Origin: Pseudomonas poae
Lineage (GTDB): Bacteria; Pseudomonadota; Gammaproteobacteria; Pseudomonadales; Pseudomonadaceae
Direction: 5' to 3'
Assembly (NCBI GenBank): GCA_028869255.1
Contig: CP110972.1
Location: 5,060,001-5,124,000 of the forward strand
Length of the DNA: 64,000 nt
Shown here: piece by piece, positions 55,318-64,000 of the stretch
Position numbering within the stretch: the first letter of the stretch is position 1
Layout: every line of letters begins with the position of its first letter
Translations under genes and position numbers: made by a program
Notes under the pieces: generated by a model
What the model saw: the letters and a program-made list of their open reading frames with translations, nothing else
What the model was told of the DNA's origin: nothing
Databases searched by the model: none

Positions 55318-56181
55318 TTATTGAACGGGCGTATATCGGATAAAGCCCGTCACCCGATCCAGCACGGGCGCCAGCCAGCGCAGGGGTTTGGAGATAGACG
55401 CTACCAGCGTTGCATGGCTGGTCCTGGTGAAATAGAACACCTCGACCGGCACACCCGCGGCGCGCAGTTTTTTCGCCAGCCCGCCGGTATTGCGCGTTGG
55501 GTTGACCAGGTTGTCGTCCGTCGAAGCGATCAACAGGCTCGGCGGCGCGCCATGGGTGACGTGGTTGATGGGTTGGGAATCAGGCGGAGAGTCGGGGAAG
55601 AAAAACACCGGCTTCACGTCAGGGTTTTCAATCGGCAGGAAGTCATACGGCCCGGCCAGCCCGATCCAGCCCTTGAAGACTGAAGGCGCCAGCCCGACCC
55701 CGGCCAACCACTGCGGGTCGAGCGCCAGCATCGCGGCGTTGTAGGCCCCCGAACTGTGGCCCATCACATAAAGCTTTTGCGGATCCGCACCGTACCCGGC
55801 GATGTGCTGGTGTGTCCAGGCCACCGCTTGGGCACCGTCCTGTAGAAACGCGGGGTAACGCACTTGCGGGTAAAGCCGGTAGTCGGCAATCACCACCACG
55901 ATCCCGCGCGAGGCCAGGGCTTCGCCGACGAAAGCGTAGTCCTCCTTGGAGCCGCTGTTCCAACTGCCGCCATAGAAGAACACTACGACCGGGGCATTGG
56001 GCGAGGCGGTAACGGGACGGTAGATATCGAGTGTCTGGCGCGGGTCATCGCCGTAGGCGATGGAGGTGGTTTTGGTGAAAGTGCTGGAGGGAGTAAATGC
56101 GTTGAGCACTTTGATCGGGGAGCAGGCTGCGAGGAATGCAACGCATGCCAGGGTAAATGCTTGCAGGTATTTGCTCGACAT
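55318..56181 (-). CDS. Alpha/beta hydrolase lipoprotein (esterase/carboxylesterase type)
   Basis: Predicted envelope-anchored esterase of 287 residues with lipobox LAAC (Cys near 20). The alpha/beta hydrolase fold shows the oxyanion HGG-like loop VVVFFYGGSWNSGSK, the nucleophile in GHSSGAYNAAM (Ser), and the late His in RTSHATLVAS. The Asp is probably in ASTDDNLVNP. It resembles bacterial BD-FAE/lipase-like hydrolases; the substrate is unknown. It ends beside the remnant region and starts 43 bp from a REPIN. Confidence 0.87.
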   Translation of the reverse strand: MSSKYLQAFTLACVAFLAACSPIKVLNAFTPSSTFTKTTSIAYGDDPRQTLDIYRPVTASPNAPVVVFFYGGSWNSGSKEDYAFVGEALASRGIVVVIADYRLYPQVRYPAFLQDGAQAVAWTHQHIAGYGADPQKLYVMGHSSGAYNAAMLALDPQWLAGVGLAPSVFKGWIGLAGPYDFLPIENPDVKPVFFFPDSPPDSQPINHVTHGAPPSLLIASTDDNLVNPTRNTGGLAKKLRAAGVPVEVFYFTRTSHATLVASISKPLRWLAPVLDRVTGFIRYTPVQ

Positions 56182-56224
56182 CGTTCAGACCCCACCCAGA
56201 AGGCACTACTAAACGAAGATCCGA

Positions 56225-56316
56225 ATGTGGGAGCCGGCTTGCCGGCGATGGCGGTGTGTCATGCAACCGATGCTCGGCTGACACACCGCCATCGCGGGCA
56301 AGCCCGGCTCCCACAT
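56225..56316. repeat. REPIN, variant REP class (GCCGGC core)
   Basis: The arms 56225-56260 and about 56280-56316 are inverted with small mismatches: GTGGGAGCCGGCTTGCCGGC in one arm and a GCCCGCGATGG version in the other. An extended dyad GGCGGTGTGTC/GACACACCGCC is also present. Confidence 0.87.
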
Positions 56317-56335
56317 CAGAGCCGGGTCACTTCAC

Positions 56336-58249
56336 TTACGAAGACAGGTACGAAGACCGCGTCAGCCCCAGACGCAGTGCGTCGAGGAACTGCGTACGCT
56401 CACTGGCGCTGATCTTCGCGCTCGCACACTTGTCACGGTAGTGCGTCATCAACTCCTCCGGCGACAAGTGCACATAGCGCAGCATGTCTTCGATGGTGTC
56501 GTGAGTCTCGATCCCGGCGCTGTACACCGAACCGTCTTCACGCTGGTAGATGTTCACCGAGTCGGTGTCACCGAACAGGTTGTGCATATCGCCCAGAATC
56601 TCTTGGTACGCGCCGACCAGGAAGATCCCCAGCAGGTAGTCCTCACCTTCGTTCAGACCGTGCACCGGCAAGCTGGTCTCGATGCTCTGCTCGTCGACGT
56701 ATTGCTTGATCTTGCCGTCGGAGTCGCAGGTCAGGTCCTGCAATACCGCACGGCGCAGCGGCTCTTCGTCGAGACGGTGCAACGGCAGGATCGGCAGCAC
56801 CTGGCCGATGGCCCAGGTGTCCGGCAGGCTCTGGAATACCGAGAAGTTGCAGATGTACTTGTCGGCCAGCTTGTCGTTGAGTTCGTCCAGCACCTGGCGG
56901 TGCGAGCGCTGGCGAGCCTTGAGCGAGTTGTGCAGGCGGCGGCAGACGGCGAAGTAGCACTGTTCGGCCAGGGCTTTCTCGGCCAGGGTCAATTTACCGT
57001 CGGCGTATTGGGTGGCCACGTCGCTCATGTAGTGAGTGGCGCGCCAGTAGGTTTCGGTGACCATCTCGATGTCGGTCGGGCCCAGCAGGTCCACCAGCCA
57101 TTGCACGGTTTCCGGCAGGCTTTCCTTGTTTTCGATGGTCGGGATTTCGTCGTTGTGTTTCTCGACGTCGGTAACCTGCACCACCAACATGGCGTGGTGG
57201 GCGGTCAGGGAGCGGCCGCTTTCAGAGAAGATATTCGGGTGCGGCAGGCTTTGCGCGTCGCAGAATTCCTTGAGCATGCCCACGACCACGCCGGCATAGT
57301 CGTCCATGTCGTAGTTGATCGAGCTGGCGTTACGCGAGTGCGTACCGTCGTAGTCCACGCCCAAACCGCCGCCAACGTCGATGTGGTCCACCGGCAGGCC
57401 GAGGTTGCGCAGTTCGCCGTAGTAACGAATGGCTTCCTTGAACCCGTGCTGGTAGTCGGCCAGGTTGGCGATCTGCGAGCCCATATGGAAGTGCAGCAGG
57501 CGGATGCCCTGGTCCAGGCCCGCCGCGCGGAAGCGCTCGACCACCGACAGCAGCTGCGCCGCCGACAAACCGAACTTGGATTTTTCGCCACCGGTGTCTG
57601 CCCACTTGCTTGATGCCAGGGACGATAAACGTACGCGCAGGCCGACCTGCGGCTTGACCTTGAGGCTCGCGGCCTCTTCGATCACCAGCTCAACTTCGGA
57701 TTCTTTCTCGATCACGATGAACACATTGTGGCCGAGCTTCTGGCCCATCAACGCCAGGCGGATGAACTCACGGTCTTTGTAACCGTTGCAGACGATGGTG
57801 CCGCCCTTCGGCGCCAGGGCCAGCACGGCCAGCAGCTCCGGCTTGGAGCCGGCTTCCAGGCCGATGGAGACGTTCTGGGTGGCGATGATATTTTCGATCA
57901 CCGCTTCCTGCTGGTTCACCTTGATCGGGTACAGCGCGGTGTACTTGCTCTGGTATTCCAGGCGTTCGATGTTCGAGTCGAAGGCACCGGTCAGCTGGCG
58001 CACGCGGTCCTGCAGGATGTCGGGGAAGCGCACCAGCAACGGCAAGGACAGGCCACTTTTACGCAGCTCGTCCACTTGCTCGTACAGGTCGACAGGCGTG
58101 CTGTTCGGGCCGTTCGGACGGACTTCAACGCGACCGGCATCATTGATCGCGAAATACCCGGCCCCCCAATGGCGAATCCCGTAAACACTGCGGCTGTCCG
58201 CAACTGTCCATTGGCTGCCATCGTCTTTGCGTGTGCGTCGTACGGACAT
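56336..58249 (-). CDS. speA: Biosynthetic arginine decarboxylase
   Basis: PLP enzyme of 637 residues converting arginine to agmatine, the first step to putrescine. The fold-III PLP lysine is Lys110 in [15 protein letters not shown]. Other signatures are [35 protein letters not shown] and the C-terminal [20 protein letters not shown]. Length and N-terminus ([16 protein letters not shown]) match SpeA. Downstream neighbours in transcription order (SUI1, NUDIX, DUF2333, gcbA) match P. aeruginosa PA4839-4843. Confidence 0.97.
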   Translation of the reverse strand: MSVRRTRKDDGSQWTVADSRSVYGIRHWGAGYFAINDAGRVEVRPNGPNSTPVDLYEQVDELRKSGLSLPLLVRFPDILQDRVRQLTGAFDSNIERLEYQSKYTALYPIKVNQQEAVIENIIATQNVSIGLEAGSKPELLAVLALAPKGGTIVCNGYKDREFIRLALMGQKLGHNVFIVIEKESEVELVIEEAASLKVKPQVGLRVRLSSLASSKWADTGGEKSKFGLSAAQLLSVVERFRAAGLDQGIRLLHFHMGSQIANLADYQHGFKEAIRYYGELRNLGLPVDHIDVGGGLGVDYDGTHSRNASSINYDMDDYAGVVVGMLKEFCDAQSLPHPNIFSESGRSLTAHHAMLVVQVTDVEKHNDEIPTIENKESLPETVQWLVDLLGPTDIEMVTETYWRATHYMSDVATQYADGKLTLAEKALAEQCYFAVCRRLHNSLKARQRSHRQVLDELNDKLADKYICNFSVFQSLPDTWAIGQVLPILPLHRLDEEPLRRAVLQDLTCDSDGKIKQYVDEQSIETSLPVHGLNEGEDYLLGIFLVGAYQEILGDMHNLFGDTDSVNIYQREDGSVYSAGIETHDTIEDMLRYVHLSPEELMTHYRDKCASAKISASERTQFLDALRLGLTRSSYLSS

Positions 58250-58392
58250 CGAAGTCCCCTATAGATGAAGTCGAAAGCGCCGCCCCTTCATAGAGGCTGG
58301 CGCAGTCTAAAGAATGAAAATGACGATTTGCCTGTAAGAGAGGTAGACCCCACTCGCAGGACAGAGTTTAGACACAGGTTGGGAAGAGGCTT

Positions 58393-58764
58393 TCAGCCGC
58401 CGGACTTCTTGGCCTTGTACCCGAGCTTGATCAGCTCGGCCAACAGCAACTCGACGTGATCGCCCTGGATCTCGATAACCCCGTCTTTCAACGCCCCTCC
58501 AGTGCCACAACGTTTTTTCAGCGTGGTAGCGAGGTCCTTCAGCGCGTCTTCGGCCAAGGGCACGCCGGTGATGGTGGTCACCGTCTTGCCGCCACGGCCT
58601 TTGCTTTCGCGGCGCACACGGGCAATGCCGTCGCCTTCAGGGATCAGGGTTTGTTTGCAGGTGCACGAACCCACGGGCTGACGACAGTCCGGGCAGTGTC
58701 GACCTGCATCGGTGGAAAATACCAGGCCACCAAGGGCGGCGAAGGATGCGGCTTTTTTGGCCAC
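58393..58764 (-). CDS. SUI1/eIF1-like translation initiation protein (YciH)
   Basis: Translation initiation factor SUI1 family, 123 residues. The N-terminal zinc-ribbon-like segment has CPDCRQPVGSCTC. The SUI1 domain carries RESKGRGGKTVTTITGVPL, LKKRCGTGGALKDGVIEIQG and a basic C-terminus. Bacterial homologue YciH influences start-codon choice. The GTG at 58764 is placed six bases after AGAGGA; a TTG two codons up abuts that site. The upstream leader has two hairpins (58829-58876). Confidence 0.9.
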   Translation of the reverse strand: MAKKAASFAALGGLVFSTDAGRHCPDCRQPVGSCTCKQTLIPEGDGIARVRRESKGRGGKTVTTITGVPLAEDALKDLATTLKKRCGTGGALKDGVIEIQGDHVELLLAELIKLGYKAKKSGG

Positions 58765-58828
58765 CGGCAATCCTCTTGGGAGGATAAAGACTGATCGGTA
58801 CCCGCAAGGGGCAATTACCGACCGCGAA

Positions 58829-58876
58829 GCCCCACTCAGGCAGGGGCAGCGCTACCGAACCACCAAGGCGGTTCGG
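58829..58876 (-). promoter_or_regulatory. Structured 5' leader of the SUI1 gene
   Basis: Two hairpins are visible: GCCCC (58829-58833) pairs with GGGGC (58843-58847), and CCGAACC (58855-58861) pairs with GGTTCGG (58870-58876). They lie 65-112 bases upstream of the start in a gap with no gene. No T run follows on the transcribed strand; an attenuator or leader role is possible. Confidence 0.4.
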
Positions 58877-58947
58877 GTGAAAAGTCGCGCAGTGTAACGG
58901 CAAAAAGCCGGCTTGCTAAGAGCCAAATCGCGCCAATTTATGCAACT

Positions 58948-59484
58948 TTAGCGACGTGACGCCAGATAGCGGCGCAAGCCCTCCTGGGCGTCCGGGCAGT
59001 AAGGCTTTTGTTCAGCCTCTTGCAGCACCACTTCAAGCGGTAAAAAGCGCGCTTCCATGACTTCTTCGGGCTGCAGGCGCAATGGCCCATCCCAGATCGC
59101 GGAGTAGGATGTGCACCAGAGCCGACTGTCGCCATCCTCAAAGTAGAAATGGTCATGTTCGACCAGCTCCACGCCGCCTACACCCAATTCCTCTTCCAGC
59201 TCACGGGCGGCCGACACCGCATAGGACTCCCCTGCCGCGACCATCCCGCCCGCCGCCGTATCCCAAAACCCCGGGTACAGGGCTTTACTCAGGGTGCGCC
59301 GATGCACACACAGCTCGCCGGCCGAATTGAATAGGAAGATAAAAGTGCAGCGACCGATCAGGCCGCGCTGGCGCAGGTCGGACCTGACGAGGTGGCCGAG
59401 CAGCGTGTCGTGCTCGTCGACCCAGCAGATCAGTTCGGCATCAGAGGCCGCACGGTGTGCGGCCTCGTTTTGAGTAGCGTCCAT
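58948..59484 (-). CDS. NUDIX hydrolase
   Basis: Nucleotide-diphosphate hydrolase of 178 residues. The NUDIX box is GGMVAAGESYAVSAARELEE with ELGV following, with all key glycines and glutamates in place. An N-terminal strand (DELICWVDE-like ELICWVDEHDTLLGH) and RCTFIFLFN complete the fold, close to the YfcD/IDI-like group. Substrate unknown. Two ATGs (59487, 59484) overlap the stop of the DUF2333 gene (TGATGATGG), so translation is coupled. Confidence 0.9.
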   Translation of the reverse strand: MDATQNEAAHRAASDAELICWVDEHDTLLGHLVRSDLRQRGLIGRCTFIFLFNSAGELCVHRRTLSKALYPGFWDTAAGGMVAAGESYAVSAARELEEELGVGGVELVEHDHFYFEDGDSRLWCTSYSAIWDGPLRLQPEEVMEARFLPLEVVLQEAEQKPYCPDAQEGLRRYLASRR

Positions 59485-59486
59485 CA

Positions 59487-60554
59487 TCAACCCTGGTTGA
59501 GGAGCTGACGCAAGTCGATCACTGCAGCGTTTGCCCGGGAAATATAGTTGGCCATCACCAGCGAGTGGTTGGCCAATACGCCAAAGCCGCTGCCGTTGAG
59601 AATCATAGGGCTCCAGACCGGTTCCTGCGAGGCTTCCAGCTCGCGAATGATCTGGCGCACGCTGACGGTGGCGTTCTTCTTGGCCAGTACATCGGCAAAG
59701 TCGACTTCGATGGCACGCAGCAGGTGGGACAAGGCCCACGCCTGGCCACGGGCTTCGTAGAACACGTTATCGATCTGCATCCATGGGGTTTCCACCACTT
59801 CTTCATCGACCTGCGGCACTTCACCCGGCGCCAGGGCCTCGGTTTTGAGTGCGGTGTTCAATTTGACCCGGCCCACGCTGGCCGACAGGCGTTGCGACAG
59901 CGAACCCAGGCGGGTGGCGACGTCGCCCAGCCAGTTGTTCAGGTTGTCGGCACGCGCATAGAACAATGCACCGCGCTGGTTCGGGTCCGACAGACGTGCT
60001 TCATAGCGACTCAGGGAGTTGATGCCTTCCTGGTATTCCGACTCGCTGGAGGGCAGCACCCAGCTCTTGTTGTCGAAGTTGAAGCGCGGCTCGGCCTTGG
60101 CCAAATCCGCATCTTCCGCCGACTGCGACTGGGAGCGGGCGAAGTCTTTACGCAGGGCGCGGGTCAGGTCGCGTACCTGCACCAGCACGCCGTATTCCCA
60201 ACTCGGCATGTTGTCCATCCACAGGCCCGGCGGGAAGCGGTCGTTGGAAATGTAGCCACCGGGCTTGTTCAGCAAGGTGCCGACCACGGTTTTGAGGGTT
60301 TCGACGGTGGTAAAGCCCACCACCATCTGCTTGCCTTCCTTCTCGGCGGCAATCTGCGCATTTTGCTGGACCGGGAACAGCGCCGGCTCTTCGCTCCAGT
60401 ACCAGCCCAGGGCACCGGCGACCAGCAGGTACAGGCCGAGCACGCTGAGCACGGCCCGGCTCATCAGCAGAGTACGAAAATAGCTGCGGTTGGCCGACTT
60501 GGGCTCAGGGGCGGGGCCTTTGGCACTGCCTGCGCGGTTTTTCCAGTCCAGCAT
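59487..60554 (-). CDS. DUF2333 family inner-membrane protein
   Basis: A 355-residue protein with one N-terminal membrane helix (about residues 33-52, AVLSVLGLYLLVAGALGWYW) and a large mostly helical periplasmic domain. Family landmarks are GGYISNDRFPPGLWMDNMPS and WEYGVLVQVRDLTRALRKDF. DUF2333 has no known function; it is conserved next to gcbA and the NUDIX gene in Pseudomonas. It shares its stop with the NUDIX start and is divergent from gcbA by 298 bp. Confidence 0.87.
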   Translation of the reverse strand: MLDWKNRAGSAKGPAPEPKSANRSYFRTLLMSRAVLSVLGLYLLVAGALGWYWSEEPALFPVQQNAQIAAEKEGKQMVVGFTTVETLKTVVGTLLNKPGGYISNDRFPPGLWMDNMPSWEYGVLVQVRDLTRALRKDFARSQSQSAEDADLAKAEPRFNFDNKSWVLPSSESEYQEGINSLSRYEARLSDPNQRGALFYARADNLNNWLGDVATRLGSLSQRLSASVGRVKLNTALKTEALAPGEVPQVDEEVVETPWMQIDNVFYEARGQAWALSHLLRAIEVDFADVLAKKNATVSVRQIIRELEASQEPVWSPMILNGSGFGVLANHSLVMANYISRANAAVIDLRQLLNQG

Positions 60555-60852
60555 GGCGATATCCTTTCAATCACTTGAGTTCATGCACTTAAAAAGGCGG
60601 CGTGCGTTCAAACACTCCGACCACAACCCTACCCCATCGTGCCCGCCAGTGCGGTGCTTTTAATCAGACTGGCACACGGGAGGCGTTCGACTATAAAGGA
60701 TGCACGTTTTTTACGCTGCGCGACCATTGGGTCAATAACTGAATATGAAGGACGCGCAGTTAATTGACATATGACACTCATCCCATGGAAAAGAGGTGCT
60801 AGCATAGAGCCATCAGTCGACCTCAGCATGCACCCTAACTAGTAGTCAGGAT
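60555..60852. promoter_or_regulatory. Divergent promoter region of DUF2333 and gcbA
   Basis: No gene. The GTCAATAACTGAAT (60731-60744) and, on the other strand, GTCAATTAACTG (near 60757-60768) resemble half of the FleQ box GTCANTAAATTGAC. They are imperfect and in opposite orientation about 12 bases apart. AAAGAGG precedes a TAGCAT that may be a -10. All of this is weak evidence. Confidence 0.35.
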
Positions 60853-62523
60853 ATGACCGAGCCAGAAGACCCCAGCCGTGAGCGCCTCAAGCAACACTTT
60901 GCCCAGCGGGTAATTCATCAGGCACGTCAAATTCTTGAGATCTGGCAGCGCCTGCAACGCAGCGAGTGGTCCAGCGCCGACCTTTGCGAACTCAGCGAAG
61001 CCAACCTGCGCCTGCTGCGCTTTGCCGAGCGTTTCGAACAGCCGGAACACGGCCAGTTGGCACGGCACATCGGTGAATCCCTCAAGGCAGTGGACGAAAA
61101 TCGCGGCCGCCTCAGCAGCCAGCTGATCACCGAACTCAATCGCCTGATGCAGCGCCTGTCCCGCACCGGCCTGCGCCAGGGCGACCAGCTGGAACAAACC
61201 TTCCTGCCACCGATGCGCAAGCCGATCTATGTGATGCTCGCCGACCACGACCGGGCCGAGCGCCTGGCCAAGCAGCTGGAATTTTTTGGCATGAGTGCCC
61301 AGTCCCTGGACAGCGTGGCGGCATTTCGTGCGTCGATGGCCGAACGCCTGCCTTCGGCGATTGTGATGGACGTGGATTTCTGTGGCACCGGCCTGGGCCT
61401 CAAGCTCGCCGCCGAAGCCCAGGAAGGGCTGGAGCAAAAACTGCCGCTGCTGTTTTTCAGCCTGCATGAAACCGACACGCCCACTCGCCTGGCCGCCGTG
61501 CGCGCCGGGGGCCAGGAATTCCTCACCGGTACGCTGGAAGCCTCAAGCCTGCTGGAAAAGATCGAGGTGCTGACCTGCGTCGCCCAGTACGAACCCTATA
61601 AAGTGCTGATCATCGATGATTCGCGGGCCCAGGCGCTGCATACCGAACGGTTGCTTAACAGTGCCGGAATCGTCACGCGCACCCTGATCGAGCCGATCCA
61701 GGCCATGGCCGAGCTGGCGGATTTCCAGCCCGACCTGATCATCCTCGACATGTATATGCCGGCCTGTACCGGCACCGAACTGGCCAAGGTGATTCGCCAC
61801 AACGACCGTTACGTCAGCGTGCCGATCATCTACCTGTCGGCCGAAGATGACCTGGACAAGCAGCTGGACGCCATGAGCGAAGGCGGCGACGACTTCCTCA
61901 CCAAGCCGATCAAGCCACGCCACCTGATCACCACCGTACGCAACCGCGCCGCGCGTGCGCGCAACCTCAAGGCGCGGATGGTGCGCGACAGCCTGACCGG
62001 GTTGTACAACCACACCCACATCCTGCAATTGCTCGAAGACTGCAGCTTCCGCGCCCGCCGCGAGAACAAGCCGCTGAGCTTTGCCATGCTCGACATCGAC
62101 CACTTCAAACGAGTCAATGACAGCCACGGCCACCCGATGGGCGACCGTGTGATCAAGAGCCTGGCGCTGTTTCTCAAACAGCGTTTGCGCAAGACCGACT
62201 ACATCGGGCGCTACGGCGGTGAAGAGTTCGCCATCGTGATGCCCGACACCGACCTCGAATCGGCCTGCAAGGTGCTGGATGAAATCCGCGGACGCTTTGC
62301 CGAAATCCACTACCCGGCCCAGCCGCAGGATTTGTGGTGCACCTTCAGCGCCGGCCTGGTGGAGCTGTGCGACGGCTCCGACAGCCTGATGATGGCCGCC
62401 CAGGCCGACGAGGCGCTGTACCGCGCCAAGGATGCCGGACGCAATCGCGTACAGGCCGCACGCACATCAAAGCAAAGTGCCATCTTTTCACCGGAATCGA
62501 GTGATTCCGTCATAACCCTGTAA
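60853..62523 (+). CDS. gcbA: Diguanylate cyclase GcbA
   Basis: Makes cyclic di-GMP and promotes attachment in P. fluorescens (known for GcbA). It has 556 residues. An N-terminal helical Hpt-like region covers about 1-110. A first receiver is degenerate (VMLADHD; VMDVDF; FLTGTLE without the invariant Lys). A second receiver is canonical (VLIIDDS, LIILDMYMP, FLTKPIKP). The GGDEF domain has catalytic GGEEF at 455-459 and an intact inhibitory I-site RKTD at 446-449. It is upstream of the chemoreceptor gene by 53 bp. Confidence 0.93.
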   Translation: MTEPEDPSRERLKQHFAQRVIHQARQILEIWQRLQRSEWSSADLCELSEANLRLLRFAERFEQPEHGQLARHIGESLKAVDENRGRLSSQLITELNRLMQRLSRTGLRQGDQLEQTFLPPMRKPIYVMLADHDRAERLAKQLEFFGMSAQSLDSVAAFRASMAERLPSAIVMDVDFCGTGLGLKLAAEAQEGLEQKLPLLFFSLHETDTPTRLAAVRAGGQEFLTGTLEASSLLEKIEVLTCVAQYEPYKVLIIDDSRAQALHTERLLNSAGIVTRTLIEPIQAMAELADFQPDLIILDMYMPACTGTELAKVIRHNDRYVSVPIIYLSAEDDLDKQLDAMSEGGDDFLTKPIKPRHLITTVRNRAARARNLKARMVRDSLTGLYNHTHILQLLEDCSFRARRENKPLSFAMLDIDHFKRVNDSHGHPMGDRVIKSLALFLKQRLRKTDYIGRYGGEEFAIVMPDTDLESACKVLDEIRGRFAEIHYPAQPQDLWCTFSAGLVELCDGSDSLMMAAQADEALYRAKDAGRNRVQAARTSKQSAIFSPESSDSVITL

Positions 62524-62576
62524 TGAAAACGCAATAACTTCAGGCACTTATCTTTTGCTGTCGGTTGAAACCACGC

Positions 62577-64000
62577 ATGCGCCTGAAGCTGCTGACCAAT
62601 CTCAACACCCTTCTTCTGGTGGCCGTGTGCCTGGCGCTGGGGGCGACGCTGTGGTGGTCGCAGCGGGCGCTGGAGCGCCCTTACTTGCTGATGGAACGCT
62701 ACCTCGGCCTGTCGCAGACTTTCCAGAACCAGGCCGCCCGCAATATCGACGACTACCTCGCCAGTGGCGACGCGCTGCGCTTGAGCAGCGCCAGCCAAAG
62801 CCTCGAAAACCTGCTGCAACATCTGGATGAACTGCCCGCCGACCTCGCGCAGAGCCTGCGCCCCAGTCTGGCCAACCTGGACACCTTCAGCAAAACCGAC
62901 CTGCTCGCGGCCGGCAAATTGGCCGGCGACCCACAAGCCTTGCTGCTGCAAGCCGAGCGAGAACTGGGCGCCAACCTGGATCAGCTGAGCCAGTACGCAA
63001 CCGGCGTAAATACCCCGGAAGCGGCGCGCTACCTGCCGCCGCTGCTGGCGGCTTCCCAGCACCTGAGCAGGCTGTCGCTGGCCCGCGACAAGCTGGTCAG
63101 CAGCGGGCGTGCGGAACTGGCCGACGACGTGGAGCGTGAAGTCGGCAATATCCGCAGCCAGGCCGACCTGCTGGAGCAACTGCCGCTGCTGGGCGTCAAG
63201 GCCAGCGCCGAATCCAGCGCCGATGATTTTTCCGCGCTGATGGGCCTGGAAAACAGCCAAAAAACCGAAGCCCAGGACACCGGCGTCGACCTCAAGCGCG
63301 AACTCAATAGCCTGCTGACCCGCTACCCCGCCGAACTCAAGCGCACCCGCGAGCAGATCCAGCAACGCGCCGACCTGGCCGCCGCCACGCACCTGAAAAT
63401 CAACGCCGTGCAACAAGCCATCGCCGGGCTGGAACCGGTAGTACGCGCCCAACACGGCAAGATCCAGGGTGAAGTGCGCCTGATGCAAGGGGTAATGATC
63501 GGCCTGATTCTGCTGATCGCGCTGCTGATCGACACCCTGCAAAGGAAGCTGGCCCGCGTGCTCACCAACCTCGCACCGGCCCTGTCGACATGGGCCGAAG
63601 GCGACTTCGGCCAGCCGATTGCCCTGGGCAAGACCAACCGCGAATTGCGCGATATCGAAGCTTCTCTCAACCGTTTACGCGCCTACCTGGTCGACCTGGT
63701 GGGCACCATTCGCGGGAATGCCGAGGAGGTCGCCGGCAGCAGCCGCGCCTTGGCTGAACTGAGCAGTGGCTTGCACGATGGTGCCGAGCGTCAGGCCGGG
63801 GACACTGCGCAGATCCGTGATTCACTGGGTGAACTGGAGGCGACCATCCAGCAAGTGGCTGGCGATGCCAGCCAGGCCGCCAGTGCCAGCCGCAGCGCCG
63901 GCCAGGCGGTGGAGCAAGGCCAGCGGGTGATCGGCCTGAGCCTGACCGGGCTGCATGCCCTGGTGGGCGAAGTGCAGCAAAACGCGCAAATGATCGAAAA
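62577..64000 (+). CDS. ctpL: Methyl-accepting chemotaxis protein, CtpL-like, 3' end cut off
   Basis: Membrane chemoreceptor. The first 475 codons are present; the cytoplasmic tip lies beyond the window. TM1 is residues ~8-25 (NLNTLLLVAVCLALGATLWW), followed by a large helical periplasmic ligand domain (~30-300) and TM2 near 303-321 (VMIGLILLIALLIDTL). HAMP and the start of the signalling domain (VAGSSRALAELSSGLHDGAE) follow. Position after gcbA equals PA4844 (CtpL, phosphate chemotaxis in P. aeruginosa), so the name is by synteny. The ATG at 62577 is chosen; a TTG four codons up is in frame. Confidence 0.88.
   Translation, partial: MRLKLLTNLNTLLLVAVCLALGATLWWSQRALERPYLLMERYLGLSQTFQNQAARNIDDYLASGDALRLSSASQSLENLLQHLDELPADLAQSLRPSLANLDTFSKTDLLAAGKLAGDPQALLLQAERELGANLDQLSQYATGVNTPEAARYLPPLLAASQHLSRLSLARDKLVSSGRAELADDVEREVGNIRSQADLLEQLPLLGVKASAESSADDFSALMGLENSQKTEAQDTGVDLKRELNSLLTRYPAELKRTREQIQQRADLAAATHLKINAVQQAIAGLEPVVRAQHGKIQGEVRLMQGVMIGLILLIALLIDTLQRKLARVLTNLAPALSTWAEGDFGQPIALGKTNRELRDIEASLNRLRAYLVDLVGTIRGNAEEVAGSSRALAELSSGLHDGAERQAGDTAQIRDSLGELEATIQQVAGDASQAASASRSAGQAVEQGQRVIGLSLTGLHALVGEVQQNAQMIE

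Noticed and set aside
9515..56316. CRISPR array
   Set aside because: The repeated elements are inverted REP pairs scattered over 50 kb, not direct repeats with regular spacers.

Overview
The window is chromosomal DNA of a fluorescent Pseudomonas (P. fluorescens group). The evidence is the high GC content, the many REP/REPIN palindromes typical of these species, and long runs of genes in the same order as known Pseudomonas loci (bauA to adenine deaminase, copA-cueR to fadI-fabG, the Tad/PprAB locus, speA to gcbA-ctpL). These assignments rest on remembered families and gene order; no database search was run. No tRNA, rRNA, CRISPR array, prophage or insertion sequence was seen.

Layout. 1-9.5 kb: nucleobase and beta-alanine metabolism, with bauA (cut by the window edge), a frameshifted divergent LysR gene, an NCS2 nucleobase permease, a RutR-like TetR regulator, 8-oxoguanine deaminase and adenine deaminase. 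A YigZ/IMPACT protein, an SDR enzyme and the ChaA antiporter are interspersed. 9.6-15.9 kb: two MFS exporters, ArsR- and LysR-type regulators, a monooxygenase/oxidoreductase pair and small genes. 15.9-19.3 kb: a CueR copper module (copZ, copA, cueR) with two clear CueR-type promoters and an unknown secreted protein between them. 19.5-24.1 kb: a RIO-type kinase, then thiolase, long FabG and MaoC.

24.4-42.9 kb is the most distinctive part. A low-complexity Gly/Val-rich lipoprotein and a TpsB-type outer-membrane transporter lie next to a complete Tad/Flp pilus locus: flp, rcpC, rcpA, tadZ, tadA, tadB, tadC, tadD, a DUF3613 gene, pprB, fppA, tadF, pprA and tadG. As sequenced, the prepilin peptidase fppA and the sensor kinase pprA each carry a one-base frameshift at a homopolymer. 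With the LysR gene at 1.1 kb this makes three one-base indels, so either sequence error or real loss or phase switching has to be considered.

43.0-64.0 kb: two DUF4136 lipoproteins, cmoM and a MazG-like gene, then the cell-envelope pair PBP1C and alpha-2-macroglobulin separated by a small membrane protein on the other strand. After that come a MATE exporter, a 415-bp stretch with gene-remnant character, a lipoprotein esterase, arginine decarboxylase speA, a SUI1 protein, a NUDIX hydrolase, a DUF2333 protein, the diguanylate cyclase gcbA and a chemoreceptor (ctpL-like) cut by the window end. At least nine REP/REPIN palindromes punctuate gene ends.
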